A DNA stretch of 64,000 bases from Aphelenchoides besseyi (Eukaryota > Nematoda > Chromadorea > Rhabditida > Aphelenchoididae), in the NCBI GenBank assembly GCA_024699855.1, contig JAMPIQ010000003.1, positions 9,734,001-9,798,000 of the forward strand. Reading direction: 5' to 3'. Numbering within the stretch: the stretch's first letter is position 1; each line of letters begins with the position of its first letter. Positions 12,401 to 22,261 of this stretch are shown here, piece after piece. Position numbers and translations under genes: made by a program. The notes below the pieces were generated by a model that saw nothing but the letters and a program-made list of their open reading frames with translations, was not told the DNA's origin and made no database searches.

Positions 12401-14180
12401 CAGGCGTCGGAATACTCAGCAAACGACCTCGTGGGTCGACATTGAATGCCGCAACTCGTGGACCATTCTGAAACTCAAAATCAATCTCTTCACTTCTCCT
12501 GCCGATTACCTGCATTGCAAAGACTTCCAACAGTCCTCGTTTTGGAGCAAAAATGACGAGAAAAAGTGCACGTTTTGGTTTTCTATCGTTTTTGCTCGAT
12601 TCCACAGACTCCACGAACGCACATCGCGCCGATCGATAGCCCTTCCAGACGCGTAGAACTGCGCCAGTTCGTCGATCCAACAGCAAAACTCGCGCCATAT
12701 CATCGCACACAGCCACCAATGGCCAATCATTGAATGCAACTGCAGACCTAAAAAACATCATTCACGATATTTGCATCTTCTTACCTTTCGTATCGTCGAT
12801 CGATATCCGAGAGTTTGGAAACGCAAATCGCACGACCATTCCGCAAGTCCGCGACAATCTTCTTCTGTGGTTGATCTTTTCGCGAAACTCCGAAGCCAAA
12901 AAACGATCGAACCCCAAACGACGGAACTGCCGCACTGATGCGCTCCGTAATATGATCGTAAGCTTGACGAATCGGATTCCATTCGGCTCCATCGCCATCA
13001 AGACGCGCAAAGGCCGCAAAGTTCTGCGCCGTTGCCGTGAAGATTTTAACATTCGAGGTCTCCAACTGTCGAAGCGGACGTTTGTTGAAGGTGGCGGTTC
13101 GATATTGCGCAAAAATTGTCGAACGTTCGACACCAAGCAAATGAAAGTCGAGAGGTCGGGCCGAAGACAAACCGTTGAATTCGATCGTTCTCGCTTCCAA
13201 CTGCAAGTCGTCGGAGATGGCAATTGCGTTTCTTTTCCCATGAGCAACCTACAAGCTTCAATAGAAACGATTTGACTTGAAAGAGTGCAAACTTCAACTC
13301 TTGCAGTTTTCAAAGCTGAATGAAAGGAGGTGGAGTCGATAAGGGCGATACGTTTACCCGAAAGCGCTGCGACCACTTGACCGTTTGAGCCGGTTCCAAT
13401 ACGCAGATGTCGAATTTGATTGTAAGCTACTCGTTCACGAAAAATGTAAACACCACGCTCCGTATAGACGTTCACATAGCCGTCGGAGAGTCCGACCAAG
13501 ATTGCCGTCGAATCAACGGCCGAAACGGCAGTTCGACGTGTCGAAGCAATCGGAAGAACAAGAATCGAAGTGATGTATGCCGCCTGAAATCATGACCAAA
13601 TCAACTGTATATCCAGAGCGGACAAACAGAATCAACGCTTTCGACCGTAACAGTCGCCGTGATTTGAAGGCGATCAGCGTTTGCGGTCTTCGAGTCGATG
13701 ACACGCTCCAAAATAACCAATCCCTGAGCAACAGACAACGCAATGATCTCCATTTGTGGAGCTGCAGAAATTAACGACGACCGCAGCCATTGAGTGTGTT
13801 CGTCTTTTCGTTTCGACCGATCAGTTGGTCGTGAGCCACTTTCCGTATCGCTTGCCTATGAAGCCCATCACAACAAGATCAACAACTTTAACCTACCGAT
13901 TCGTTCCATTGCGGTCGAATTTCCGTCTCATCTTCAACCTCGTCGTCGGTTAACAATCGATCAGCATCGGGCTCAACCAATCCATCGAACTTTTTCGCTG
14001 ATGCTAAAACTCAAAACCTTAAGTCAAGACTACAGTAACCCGATTGCACTTACTCGCCGGTTTATCCGCCTTTTCTTTCGATTTCTCTTTTTCATCGTTG
14101 GCCGAACGTTCGAAAAACGTTTCGATCGTTCGAACATCATCAGCCGAAATGCGCAGCGTGTTGGCCAAAGAGCACAACAT
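9493..14180 (-). CDS. rbg-2: RAB3GAP non-catalytic subunit (RAB3GAP2)
   Basis: Large multi-exon protein, well over 1000 residues. With the catalytic subunit RAB3GAP1 it forms the GAP for RAB3 and the GEF for RAB18, acting at synaptic and ER membranes. The N-terminal half shows the family's beta-propeller-like blocks: ISVGLSDGYVNVYTERG, then VVAALSGKRIALID, then AVLRVWKGYRSARCAF, followed by LVIFAPKRGLLEVF and GPRVAAFNVDPRGRLL. The last three are characteristic of RAB3GAP2. The C-terminal half is helical and lacks motifs I can name; the last exon ends with IRDFLRL and a stop at 9495-9493. The first in-frame ATG after an upstream stop is at 14180 (MLCSLANTLRIS). It is followed by an acidic stretch, as in RAB3GAP2. 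Most introns are under 60 nt. Exon limits in 10.3-11.8 kb were not all resolved. Confidence 0.88.
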
Positions 14181-15168
14181 CACTCGAATGTTTGGAAGAC
14201 GATGATTCGATAGAGTTAACGGAAAGACGTGAGGACGAACAACAAGATACTACGCGGAGATTTACATTAATTACGTCAATCTGAAAAACCTTGAATCCTC
14301 AAAGATGTTCGGAGAAGATAAATCACGAATGTTATCAACGCAACTACATGAAAGAAGAACATGTGAATCGAAGAGACGCACCGAACGACTTCGTGACTAT
14401 GTATAGGACACACACCCGGCTCACGCTGATCGTCTCTTCAATTTGCACGATCTCTCGTTGATCATTTTAAATCCTATGGATTTTGGCCAAATTTGGCAAT
14501 TTGGATTTGCGAGCTCCTTGCCGGATCAACCATCCGCTTATGGTTGTCCCAACTCGGCACCGGAGCCACTCCGGAGGCTCCCAATTCCGGGCGAGTTTCT
14601 CGCCCCGAACGGGTCAACGCAAAGAGAAACACTCGTTTTATTTCGTTGAGCACGAGTTGATGAAGCGGAATGCCAAAGCAAAACAATCCCCGGAATTCCG
14701 TGACGGACATTTTTGAATCGTCAAGCTCCTATGGAATGTCGGCTCGAACGGCGTTCGTTTTCGTTGTTCAAAAATCGGTGGAAGCAAATGATCGAAGTCA
14801 AAAGGTTTTTTAATGATCATTTAGTCGATGAATAAATAGGTCGAGTATCCATTAAAGACAATTCTTGAAAAATTCTCGGTCGATCCTTTAATTTCACATG
14901 CTCATTATTGTATATCAATTGACGCTTCTTTTCTGGTCAACACAACCAATCGGTTGCAATGTGCTCGAATTGTGTTGCCCACGAACTCTTCGGACCGACC
15001 GCTCGTTTCCTCCTCTTTTTCTGCTTCTTGACGTGAAACCAAAAAAAAACGGCCCATAGACTTTTCTTGCCCGATTTCGTTTGTAGCAACAAGCCATCTG
15101 CTCAATTTTGTTTTCTAATTGAACTTCTTTGCAGCATTCGATAGTCGTCTGATCAGCTCTCGATAGAA
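14181..15168. promoter_or_regulatory. Divergent promoter region between RAB3GAP2 and REEP5-like genes
   Basis: About 1 kb between divergently oriented genes. A GC-richer segment around 14510-14720 contains short open frames on both strands with no recognisable protein, most likely core promoter or 5' untranslated sequence. A ttctttgcag acceptor about 35 nt before the REEP5-like ATG could be a trans-splice site. Confidence 0.4.
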
Positions 15169-15872
15169 ATGCCCGTGCCACCGAAAGTCCAAAAGTTTAT
15201 TGATGACGTCGACAAGGTGCTCAATCAAAATGACCACGTTTAATTGAAGCTGCTTTAGAATCTTCATGAGCCCGGACGTATTGCCGAGATTCTCGGAACG
15301 GTCGAGCAGAAGACCGGTTTGAAACGTTTGCATATCGTCGGTGGAATCGCCGCACTTCATGCTCTCTATTTACTGTTCGGTCATTTTGCCGCTCTGCTTT
15401 GCAACATCATCGGATTCTTATATCCGGCGTACATCTCCATTACCGCAATCGAAACCCTCTCCAAAGAAGATGACACGCAATGGCTTACGTGAGTTTAAAT
15501 CGTACGATCAAAAACGTTCGTTTTAGTTATTGGGTTGTTTTTGCGTTGTTGAACGTTTTTGAGTTCTTCTCCGGCACCATTTCGCACTACTTCCCGTTCT
15601 ATTGGCTTTTGAAGGTTTGTTAGCGTTGATTCCAATCCAACCGATCCACGTGTTTCAGTGTGCTTTCTTGCTTTGGCTCTACCTTCCAATGTCGTTGGGT
15701 GCTCATCAAATTTACATTCGTTTCATTCGTCCGCTCCACCAAAAACACGGACAAACGATCGACGGTCATTTGAAGAATGCCGGAGACAGTAAGTCGGTGA
15801 TTTGATTTCAAATTCAACACCTTTCTTTCAGCCATTCGTAACGCATACGACAAGAATGTCAAACCGAATTGA
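15169..15872 (+). CDS. yop-1: REEP5/YOP1-type ER-shaping protein (TB2/DP1/HVA22 family)
   Basis: A reticulon-like ER membrane protein that inserts as hairpins and bends tubules. The start MPVPPKVQKFIDDVDK is joined, across a 42-nt intron with donor gtgctc, to NLHEPGRIAEILGTVEQKTG. This matches the REEP5 N-terminal helix. Then come the diagnostic membrane blocks LLCNIIGFLYPAYISI, IETLSKEDDTQWLTYWV, and HYFPFYWLLKCAFLLWLYLP, followed by YIRFIRP. The C-terminal amphipathic helix continues to DKNVKPN and the stop at 15870-15872. Reading without the 42-nt intron meets two stops, so the intron is required. Length is about 185 residues, usual for the family. The single-gene 3' side is followed by transposon sequence. 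Confidence 0.93.
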
Positions 15873-16078
15873 AGAGTAAATTGCTTTGCCGTGACTTCTT
15901 CTCCGGTCTTCTTTTTTCCAACCTTCCGATTAGCTAGACTTCCAAACTGTTTCTTAATTCTCTTTAGCCATAATACCACAACAAACAGACATCCCAACTT
16001 ATTTTCATTCATTTCTTAGTCTTTACCTTGTTTATTCGATTCATAAACTTAAACGTCTAAACAGTGTAGTTGATGTAA

Positions 16079-17312
16079 GGAAAACGGTAATTTCGGGCGA
16101 ACTATACTTTAGCTGCCGCTCGCCAAATGACTCAAGACCTATCTCAATCGAGTGCAATTGTCGAGTAGATCAATAATTACTGAAACACTATAGTGCGAAA
16201 ATCACTGTGTATCAAGATACGATACGAAAAACTATCAGTCTGAACGCGCTCACTCCTGTGAGCAGAGTATCGCCAGCGCGTTGGCTTTTTCCGTAAATTG
16301 GCGTCATTGAGAAAGAAAAAGAGACCTAGTGTAGATTAAGCGGGTGACGGTTCGGTCGGGGGTTTAGCTTTTTAAGACGGAAAACGCCAAAGCGCTGGTG
16401 ATACTCTGCTCAAAAAAAAGCGAATGGACGGGAACGCGAACCTCGCTTGCCAAACGTTCACTCGCCATTTTCTTTCGCGCGTCATTTTTTTTGAACAGAA
16501 GTGAGCGCGTTGCGACTGATAGTTTTTCGTATCTTGATACACAGTAATTTCTGCACTATAGTGTTTCAGTAATTATTGATCTACTCGACAATTGCAGTCG
16601 ATTGAGGTAGGTCTTGAGTCATTTGGCGAGGCGCAGCTAAAGTATAGGATGGGCCAAAATGAACTCACTAGTCGGAATCGCGAATAACGTTCTTATTTTT
16701 GAATTTTTACTGGACAAATTGTATATTTTCTAAATTCTCATAGTCCCCAAATTTAGATGAGCTCAAAATTAAAATATTGAAATTGGCAAAATTTTGTTTT
16801 GGTCTCCCCTTGTCGCTTTTCGGGCAGCTTTCGATTTAAAGAAAAAAGTTCATTAACAAGAGAAAAACTCAACATCAACGAATCTCGACTTGTGCGGCTC
16901 CTCAATCAATGCACATTTGAAGTTGACGAGCAAAGTTGGCGTCAATTCCTTCTCATCGGTCGATTTTGACGAATTTGATCCGCGCTTTCTTCGATAGCCG
17001 CTCACAATTGGCCAGTCGGACGAACAACAATGTAACAACAACAATTGATGTTACTTTTGGTTCATTTGACATAAATTTGAATCGATTTCTTTAAATTGAA
17101 AGCTGCCCGAAAAGCGACAAGGGGGAACCAAAACAAAATTTTTCGAATTTCAATATTTTAATTTTGAGCTCATCTGAATTTGGGGTCTATGAGAATACAG
17201 AAAATATACAATTTGTCCAGTAAAAATTCAAAAATAAGAACGTTATTCGCGATTCCGACTAGTGAGTTCATTTTGACCCATCCTGTATAGTTCCTCCGTA
17301 ATTTCGCCGTCC
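16079..17312. mobile_element. Foldback MITE A, interrupted by MITE B
   Basis: Two long arms are inverted copies of each other. The left arm runs from about 16080 to 16252 and the right arm from about 16500 to 16644; the right arm continues at 17288-17312 after the insertion. Examples are CAATAATTACTGAAACACTA on the left and its complement at about 16560-16580. Inside lies a second inverted pair, gagcagagtatcgccagcgc (left) and gcgctggtgatactctgctc (right). There is no coding sequence. The structure is that of a non-autonomous DNA transposon of the MITE or foldback class. The exact outer ends and target duplication are uncertain because the last 25 bp of the two arms have diverged. Confidence 0.8.
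16645..17285. mobile_element. MITE B, mariner-like, nested inside MITE A
   Basis: A 641-bp element with near-perfect terminal inverted repeats of about 200 bp. The left end is TAGGATGGGCCAAAATGA and the right end is the complement of CAGGATGGGTCAAAATGA. It is flanked by TA on both sides (16643-16644 and 17286-17287). Removing the element and one TA restores the right arm of MITE A. TA target duplication is typical of Tc1/mariner. The unique middle (about 16850-17085) has one minus-strand open frame of 63 codons (17044-16853) that I do not recognise and do not call as a gene. Confidence 0.85.
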
Positions 17313-17364
17313 GAATATTTTAAGATTAACAACTAGAGATTCAAGAAGAGTGTTTTAGTTTGCC

Positions 17365-18863
17365 ATGGTCAATGACAATCGAACAAAAAACGGTCATAAA
17401 AAGAATGAAAAGATTGTTCGTGGAGCTCCCTACAAATACACGAATACGATTTACGTAAGCTGACTTACATGTTGCTCAATCATTCCGTTTTTAGGAAGCA
17501 CACAAGCTTTCCGTTTATGGTGCTGCTTTCAATCCGTATTTGAATGATTCGGAGAAAGGCTACTGGTTGGCAACTTGTGGAAGTCGATACGTGACTATTT
17601 ATCGGCTTTATCCCAAAGACAAACGAATGGAATCAATGGTCCAATTTCAAGATCCAAATGTTCGCTTTTATTTCTTATATTTGTTAATTAAAGGCTGTTT
17701 TAGAAAGAAGAAGGCTACTACGCCATCACGTGGGCCATTGACGAAGTGGTTAGACGACACGTGGTTGTTGTTGGTGGTGCAAAAGGGATCATACGAGTAT
17801 TGGATCCGTTGACCAAAGAAACATGCAATGTAAAGTTTAAAACTTCGCTGCTAAACATTTCGTTTGTTTCAGACTCTTCGTGGTCACGGCGAATCGGTGA
17901 ACGAACTGAGAACGTCGCCAATCAATCCGCTGATCGTTGCATCTGCCTCAAAGGATCGAACTGCTCGTTTGTGGAACATTCGGTCTTCTGATTGTTTGGC
18001 CGTCTTTGGCGGTGCTTACGGTCATCTCGATGAAGTGATCTCTTTAGTTAGTTCACACCTTCAATCGACTGTTTAATCGTTGAGTTTAGGATTTCGATCT
18101 CGACCAAAGGTTCCTGTTAACAACGAGTATGGACCATGTAAGTTTTTCTTCAATAGCAACCAATCATTTCTTCAGACCGTTCGAGTTTGGGATCTAAGAG
18201 AACGAACCAAAACCGCTGAGCGCATTGACAAATCAATTAACGGCGATGATTCAGTTGTTTCTCTTCCCGCCGAAGAGAATCATTTTCCGTTGGCAGTCTC
18301 GCGGGACGTTCATACCAACTACGTGGATTGTGGTCGTTTTCTGGGCGAGTTCATTGTATCGAAGGTAAGAAGATCGATTGACCTCTTGCATTTCAAAATT
18401 TAGTCTTGTGAAAACTCGATTGTTCTGTGGAAGTTCGGCGGTTTCGATTATGGAGCAGCGGGTGAGGGAACATTGTTGCGCACCGAAACCTACGTTCTTC
18501 ATTGCGCATGGATGGATCTACCACACGCGGAGACGTGGTTCATAAAGTTCGACATTCATCCCAAGAACAAAGTTTGTTAATTGAACACCCAATTTAATGA
18601 GCCCTATGTTTTAGTATATTGCTTGTGGAAACGAAAATGGTGAAATCCATTTGTGGCATTTGGATTCGGACTACTATCCGGAACGTGATAGGTGAGTTCG
18701 TTTTGACTGATCCACTTAAACCTTTCAATTCTTCAGTGACTACATGCTCATCAATTCGGAGTGCTCGTTTTGCGTTCGTCAGACGGTCTTCAGTCCGAAT
18801 GGCGAAATTTTGATTGCTGTTGGCGAAAACGGGAATGTTAGTCGTTTTGATGCTCAACCATAA
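17365..18863 (+). CDS. mes-6: Polycomb protein EED/ESC (PRC2 WD40 subunit)
   Basis: The WD40 propeller subunit of Polycomb repressive complex 2; it binds H3K27me3 and stimulates the EZH2-type methyltransferase. The protein, about 390 residues, follows EED throughout: [70 protein letters not shown] (first 20 residues shown in part), [54 protein letters not shown], and [15 protein letters not shown]. Positions aligned to the trimethyl-lysine aromatic cage are aromatic (Tyr, Tyr, Trp, Phe). The ATG at 17365 is six bases after a ttttag acceptor. Eight or so introns are short. It is followed 244 nt later on the same strand by a COMM-domain gene. Its upstream neighbour is the nested MITE, only about 50 bp away. 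Confidence 0.94.
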
Positions 18864-19106
18864 TTTTTTTCAGGTTCCCTTTCTTAATGAGTCTTATTGT
18901 TACATTTTTTCTTGTTATTGTCGAAACTGATTTATTGAATTTAATCTATGCAATACCTAATAACCTGTTTAATTGTATTTTTGGCCTTAACTCGATAAAC
19001 TTTTTTCCGATAGTCGCGCGTTGATGTCACAACAATCGTGGAAGTTCGGTTCATTTTGTTACGTTGAAGTTAGTTGACATCAAAGTAATCTGTTGGTTTA
19101 GTCACA

Positions 19107-19383
19107 ATGCCCGAACGTTTAGTCTCATTTAACTACGCAGTTTTTGGTAAGATAAGTCGCTAGTCATCTCTCAACTTTGTGTTCAGTTCCCGTCGCTTCG
19201 AAGGAAAATCCCGAGCCAGCGACTTCAACGACAACTTTGGTGAATGTCGAGTTTGTGACCGAAAGCTTGGAATCTGAGCGTCCGGAACGCCAGTTTCATC
19301 GAATTCAGATGCCGGTCGACGAGTTTTTTAAGTTCATCATCACACTTCACGAAACAACCAACGAAGCGGTAGCATGTCTGTAA
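19107..19383 (+). CDS. Small stand-alone COMM-domain protein (COMMD6-like)
   Basis: A 78-residue protein from two exons (19107-19146 and about 19187-19383). It fits the COMM-domain pattern: LVSFNYAVFVPVASKE, then a strand TLVNVEFVTES, then FHRIQMPVDEFFKFIITLHE. COMMD6 proteins similarly consist of little more than this domain. COMMD proteins form a ten-member ring that scaffolds the CCC/Commander endosomal recycling complex. The call rests on pattern similarity, since COMM domains are short and weakly conserved. The ATG is five bases after a ggtttag acceptor, and the gene lies 244 nt downstream of EED, so a two-gene operon with trans-splicing is possible. Confidence 0.6.
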
Positions 19384-19443
19384 AAGAATGTTTTTGCGGA
19401 AAAATAAACAAGAGAAATGTCATGATCAACAAAGAGATTCGAA

Positions 19444-20944
19444 TCATTTCGCATTATGGTTCCTGTAGTTGAACGCACTGACGTTGTTTTGCTTTGCGAT
19501 GTCCAACTGAAACTTGAATGTTTGATGGCACCATAGTGGTCAACTCACCAGATGGTCTAATTGAGCTTGACCGTAGACAATTCCAATTCCACTCTCGGCC
19601 AAATGCTCTCGCTCGGGATCGCCGGGTGTCAACACTTTTTTCGTACGATCGATCTGAACATCAACGGGTGTATGAAAAAAACCTGAACACTTACCGGTAT
19701 TAATCTTCTTGTTTCCTGCAATTGACTGTTCTCATATGAATTGATATCGAAAACCTACGTCCAAATACGATTGCAGTCGGGAATTGAAGTTTGGAGCAAA
19801 ACACAACGAGTCTATACAAATGAATGTTTGTCCCTAAACTTTCATATACAAATGAGATTACAAAAAACTTACAAGATCTGCAACTTTTGATGTTTCACGC
19901 CACGTGCGGACATTTTTTCCATATGTTGCACCAGCCAAAATCGAAGTCAACACTTCGACCGACATCCCTAGTCCGTAGCCCTTATAGCCTCCTAGAACGT
20001 CGGTTTGCTATTCCAATATTGAATGATAACCTGTTTCTTCCGAACCTCCTAACGGCAACAAGCCACCACCTTTTTGTGTGATTTCCGTTGGATCGTTCGT
20101 ATTCCTGCCTTTACTGTCTGCACCCCATTGATCGTTTATCTTTTCGCCTTTTCGTTCTGCCAATTCGATCTCAAAGACTCAACAGTTTTCCATCGACCAG
20201 CCATTGACTTACTTTTCCCAACGCAACTGCTGAACTGAAATCAACACATTTAGAGTAACATCCACGATAACATACGTTGCCATATCGAGAGCGAAATCGT
20301 CATTCTCGTTTGCTGGTGCAACAATTGCAAGCGGATTGGTTCCCACAGCGAGTTGAGAAGCTCCTTAAAATGAACAATTAAACCGACCTGAAGAAACCTA
20401 CTTGTCGGAAACACCAGCGGTGAGGTGTTCGTCATTGCGATACCCTAGACATCAAATTGATTGTCAGACAAAAGCTAATAAAATACCAAATAACCACGTT
20501 CTTTCATCAAAATTGGCCAATAGCCCGCAATTCCGAAATGATTTGAACCTTTTGCTACCACCCAACCGACACCGTTTTGTTGAGCGAGTTCGATGGCTAT
20601 TCGCGTACAATAATCTCCAACCACAGCACCAAGTCCGTTGTTTCCGTCAATCCACGCCGTTGCTCCTTTTTGTCTTAAGATCGTCGGTTGAGCGTTCGGA
20701 TCGCAGTTCCCGGATCGACAGTCCTCCATGTAAATACGAAGCCGATTCAAGCCATGAGAATAGTGACCACGTTGATCGGCAGCGATCAGAAGGTCGGCAA
20801 CCTTTTTGCCATTCTCTTCTTTCGCTCCAACAGCCGCCATGCAATCGATAACGAAACGACGCATCTGAAACAATTTGCGATTAAAAAGTCCGAATCTTCT
20901 GAGCTCACATCCTCCACTTTGACTACAAACTTTTCGTCGGTCAT
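19444..20944 (-). CDS. LDH2/MDH2-family NAD(P)-dependent oxidoreductase
   Basis: A member of the malate/L-lactate dehydrogenase family distinct from the Rossmann-type LDH/MDH, acting on 2-hydroxyacids or ureidoglycolate-like substrates. The cytosolic form starts at 20944 (MTDEKFVVKVED). It contains LLIAADQRGHYSHGLNRLR with the family DxRGHxSHG motif, DGNNGLGAVVG, VAKGSNHFGIAGYW, MTNTSPLVFP, AVGTNPLAIVAP, DFALDMAT, GGYKGYGLGMSVEVL, and a C-terminal block beginning DPEREH. All are standard for the family. The gene uses many short exons. The acceptor actttcag four bases before the ATG also fits, in frame, to an upstream presequence exon (see separate entry). It converges with the COMM-domain gene, with only 60 nt between stop codons. 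The true substrate cannot be told from sequence. Confidence 0.9.
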
Positions 20945-21244
20945 CGTTCTGAAAGTCTATGGTATAATCCAAAAAAGTCAATGGACGAAAACAACGAGGA
21001 TCAATGGTAAATGTGCGAAAATGGCCCATCGAACATTCTCGTCTTATCACCAAAAAAACGAGCCGCTAATCATCGGTTACAATCAGCAGGTAAAAGTTAA
21101 TTACAATCGGCATTGACAGTCGAAACTCCGCTGCAAAAGTGAACACGCCAAAAAAACGTGAACCTTCTGCAAAAACATCGTTCGAGAGCAACAACAAGGT
21201 GATTGGTTTGGTCCAAAATAACTAAAAGAACAAACTCGACTTAC

Positions 21245-21333
21245 GATTCGTTTTGACACTTCTGTATGAATCGGCCATTGACTCCACGACAAAGTAGCGA
21301 TGGATACGCGTAGTTCCGACAAACTTTTAGCAT
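21245..21333 (-). other. Alternative first exon of LDH2 gene, mitochondrial presequence
   Basis: The ATG at 21333 opens MLKVCRNYAYPSLLCRGV, an Arg/Lys-bearing stretch without acidic residues until near its end. It runs to a strong donor, gtaagt, at 21244. Joined to the acceptor at about 20949 it continues in frame through Ser-Thr into the cytosolic start Met. The intron would be about 290 nt, long for this locus. The presequence character and phase match are seen in the sequence; mitochondrial targeting is inferred. Confidence 0.55.
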
Positions 21334-21586
21334 TTTCGCGTCTTTAGCCAAATATTTCTTCTCGATCGAAAGAGCCGAAAAACAAACCGAATGGGAGAGA
21401 ACAAAAAGAAAAACAGAATCAGTTCAGTAGGTGGTGGTCATACGAAGTCGATTTATTTGTGTTGACCATGTGCAAGTTTCTTTCATCGTTTCACGTACAC
21501 TCGTTTTTGAACCGATTCATTGAGCACTGAGTGCTCGTTGATAAGAAAAATCAAGTTAAGTTTATTCGATCAAACAAGAAAATAAC

Positions 21587-21997
21587 TTATTGATAGTAAA
21601 GTTCAAAATTGAATCCATCGTGAATCTCGTAGTCCTGAAGGGTAATGTGGTCTTTGTACGTATTGTACCTACACGAAGTCATTAGTTCATCGAAATCGTC
21701 TTTGAGCAGTTGAAGTCGCTATTGAAGATACTGCATTACTTCATTGACCATGAAAGAACTTTCAAAAGCGACTTCAGTTGCTTAGACGATTGCGACAAGC
21801 TCGCCCACAACTTACCATTTCTTTAACACAATCTTCTCAGCTCTGAAATAACATTCGATTTCAATGCAAACAATGTGAACTCACTTTGTACCCGTTTGGA
21901 CGGAAATCAACTTCTTCAAATCGCCAATCGTATCCGTAACATTGCACTTGATTCGAACCTTCTTGCCAAGTCGATCGTTAACGGTGATTTCGATCAT
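21587..21997 (-). CDS. ubl-5: Ubiquitin-like protein 5 (Hub1)
   Basis: A 73-residue ubiquitin-like protein, the standard UBL5 length. It starts [18 protein letters not shown] and includes [35 protein letters not shown] and the terminal dityrosine FELYYQ, which lacks the ubiquitin GG tail as in all Hub1 proteins. Hub1 binds spliceosome components such as Snu66 and PRP38 and influences splice-site use; in nematodes UBL-5 also serves the mitochondrial unfolded protein response. There are three exons. The first intron is about 45 nt. The second, within the TGG codon of KKWY, is about 150 nt and contains a long hairpin. The ATG follows a gttaatttag acceptor by seven bases. It lies between SAC1 and LDH2 on the same strand. 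Confidence 0.95.
21693..21793 (-). repeat. Long imperfect hairpin in UBL5 intron 2
   Basis: In transcript sense, the arm caatcgtctaagcaactgaa followed by gtcgct (21793-21767) pairs with agcgacttcaactgctcaaa followed by gacgattt (21720-21693). That gives a stem of about 26 pairs with a few mismatches. The loop is about 45 nt. The structure lies wholly in the intron. A pre-miRNA or splice-regulating structure is possible; no function is shown. Confidence 0.7.
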
Positions 21998-22261
21998 TTA
22001 GGAGCTAAATTAACATCAGAATCCTCATTCGATTTCTGTTTGAAAGTAGAGAAAACGGTCGCACAACCATTAGTTCAACGAAAACACAGCGCAAAGTTGC
22101 CCGATTTTATTTGCAGCATCAGCTAATACAGGAGTTATTTGTATTTCGAACATTTGGTTCACAATAGAAATTCAATACGGTGACAGCCAATTACAATAAA
22201 TAACCTTTTTTACTAGAAAATGCGTATGAACAAACGTCAGCTCCTCCAATCATGTAATCTT

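Noticed and set aside
13150..13530. Possible tRNA or small RNA genes by box A/B-like strings here and elsewhere
   Set aside because: No stretch in the window folded by eye into a cloverleaf with correct spacing; matches were inside coding exons.
15169..15275. Apparent 21-nt intron (gtttaattgaagctgctttag) in the REEP5-like gene
   Set aside because: The same acceptor with a donor 21 nt further upstream gives a normal 42-nt intron and a better family match (FIDDVDK joined to NLHEPGR), so no ultra-short intron is needed.
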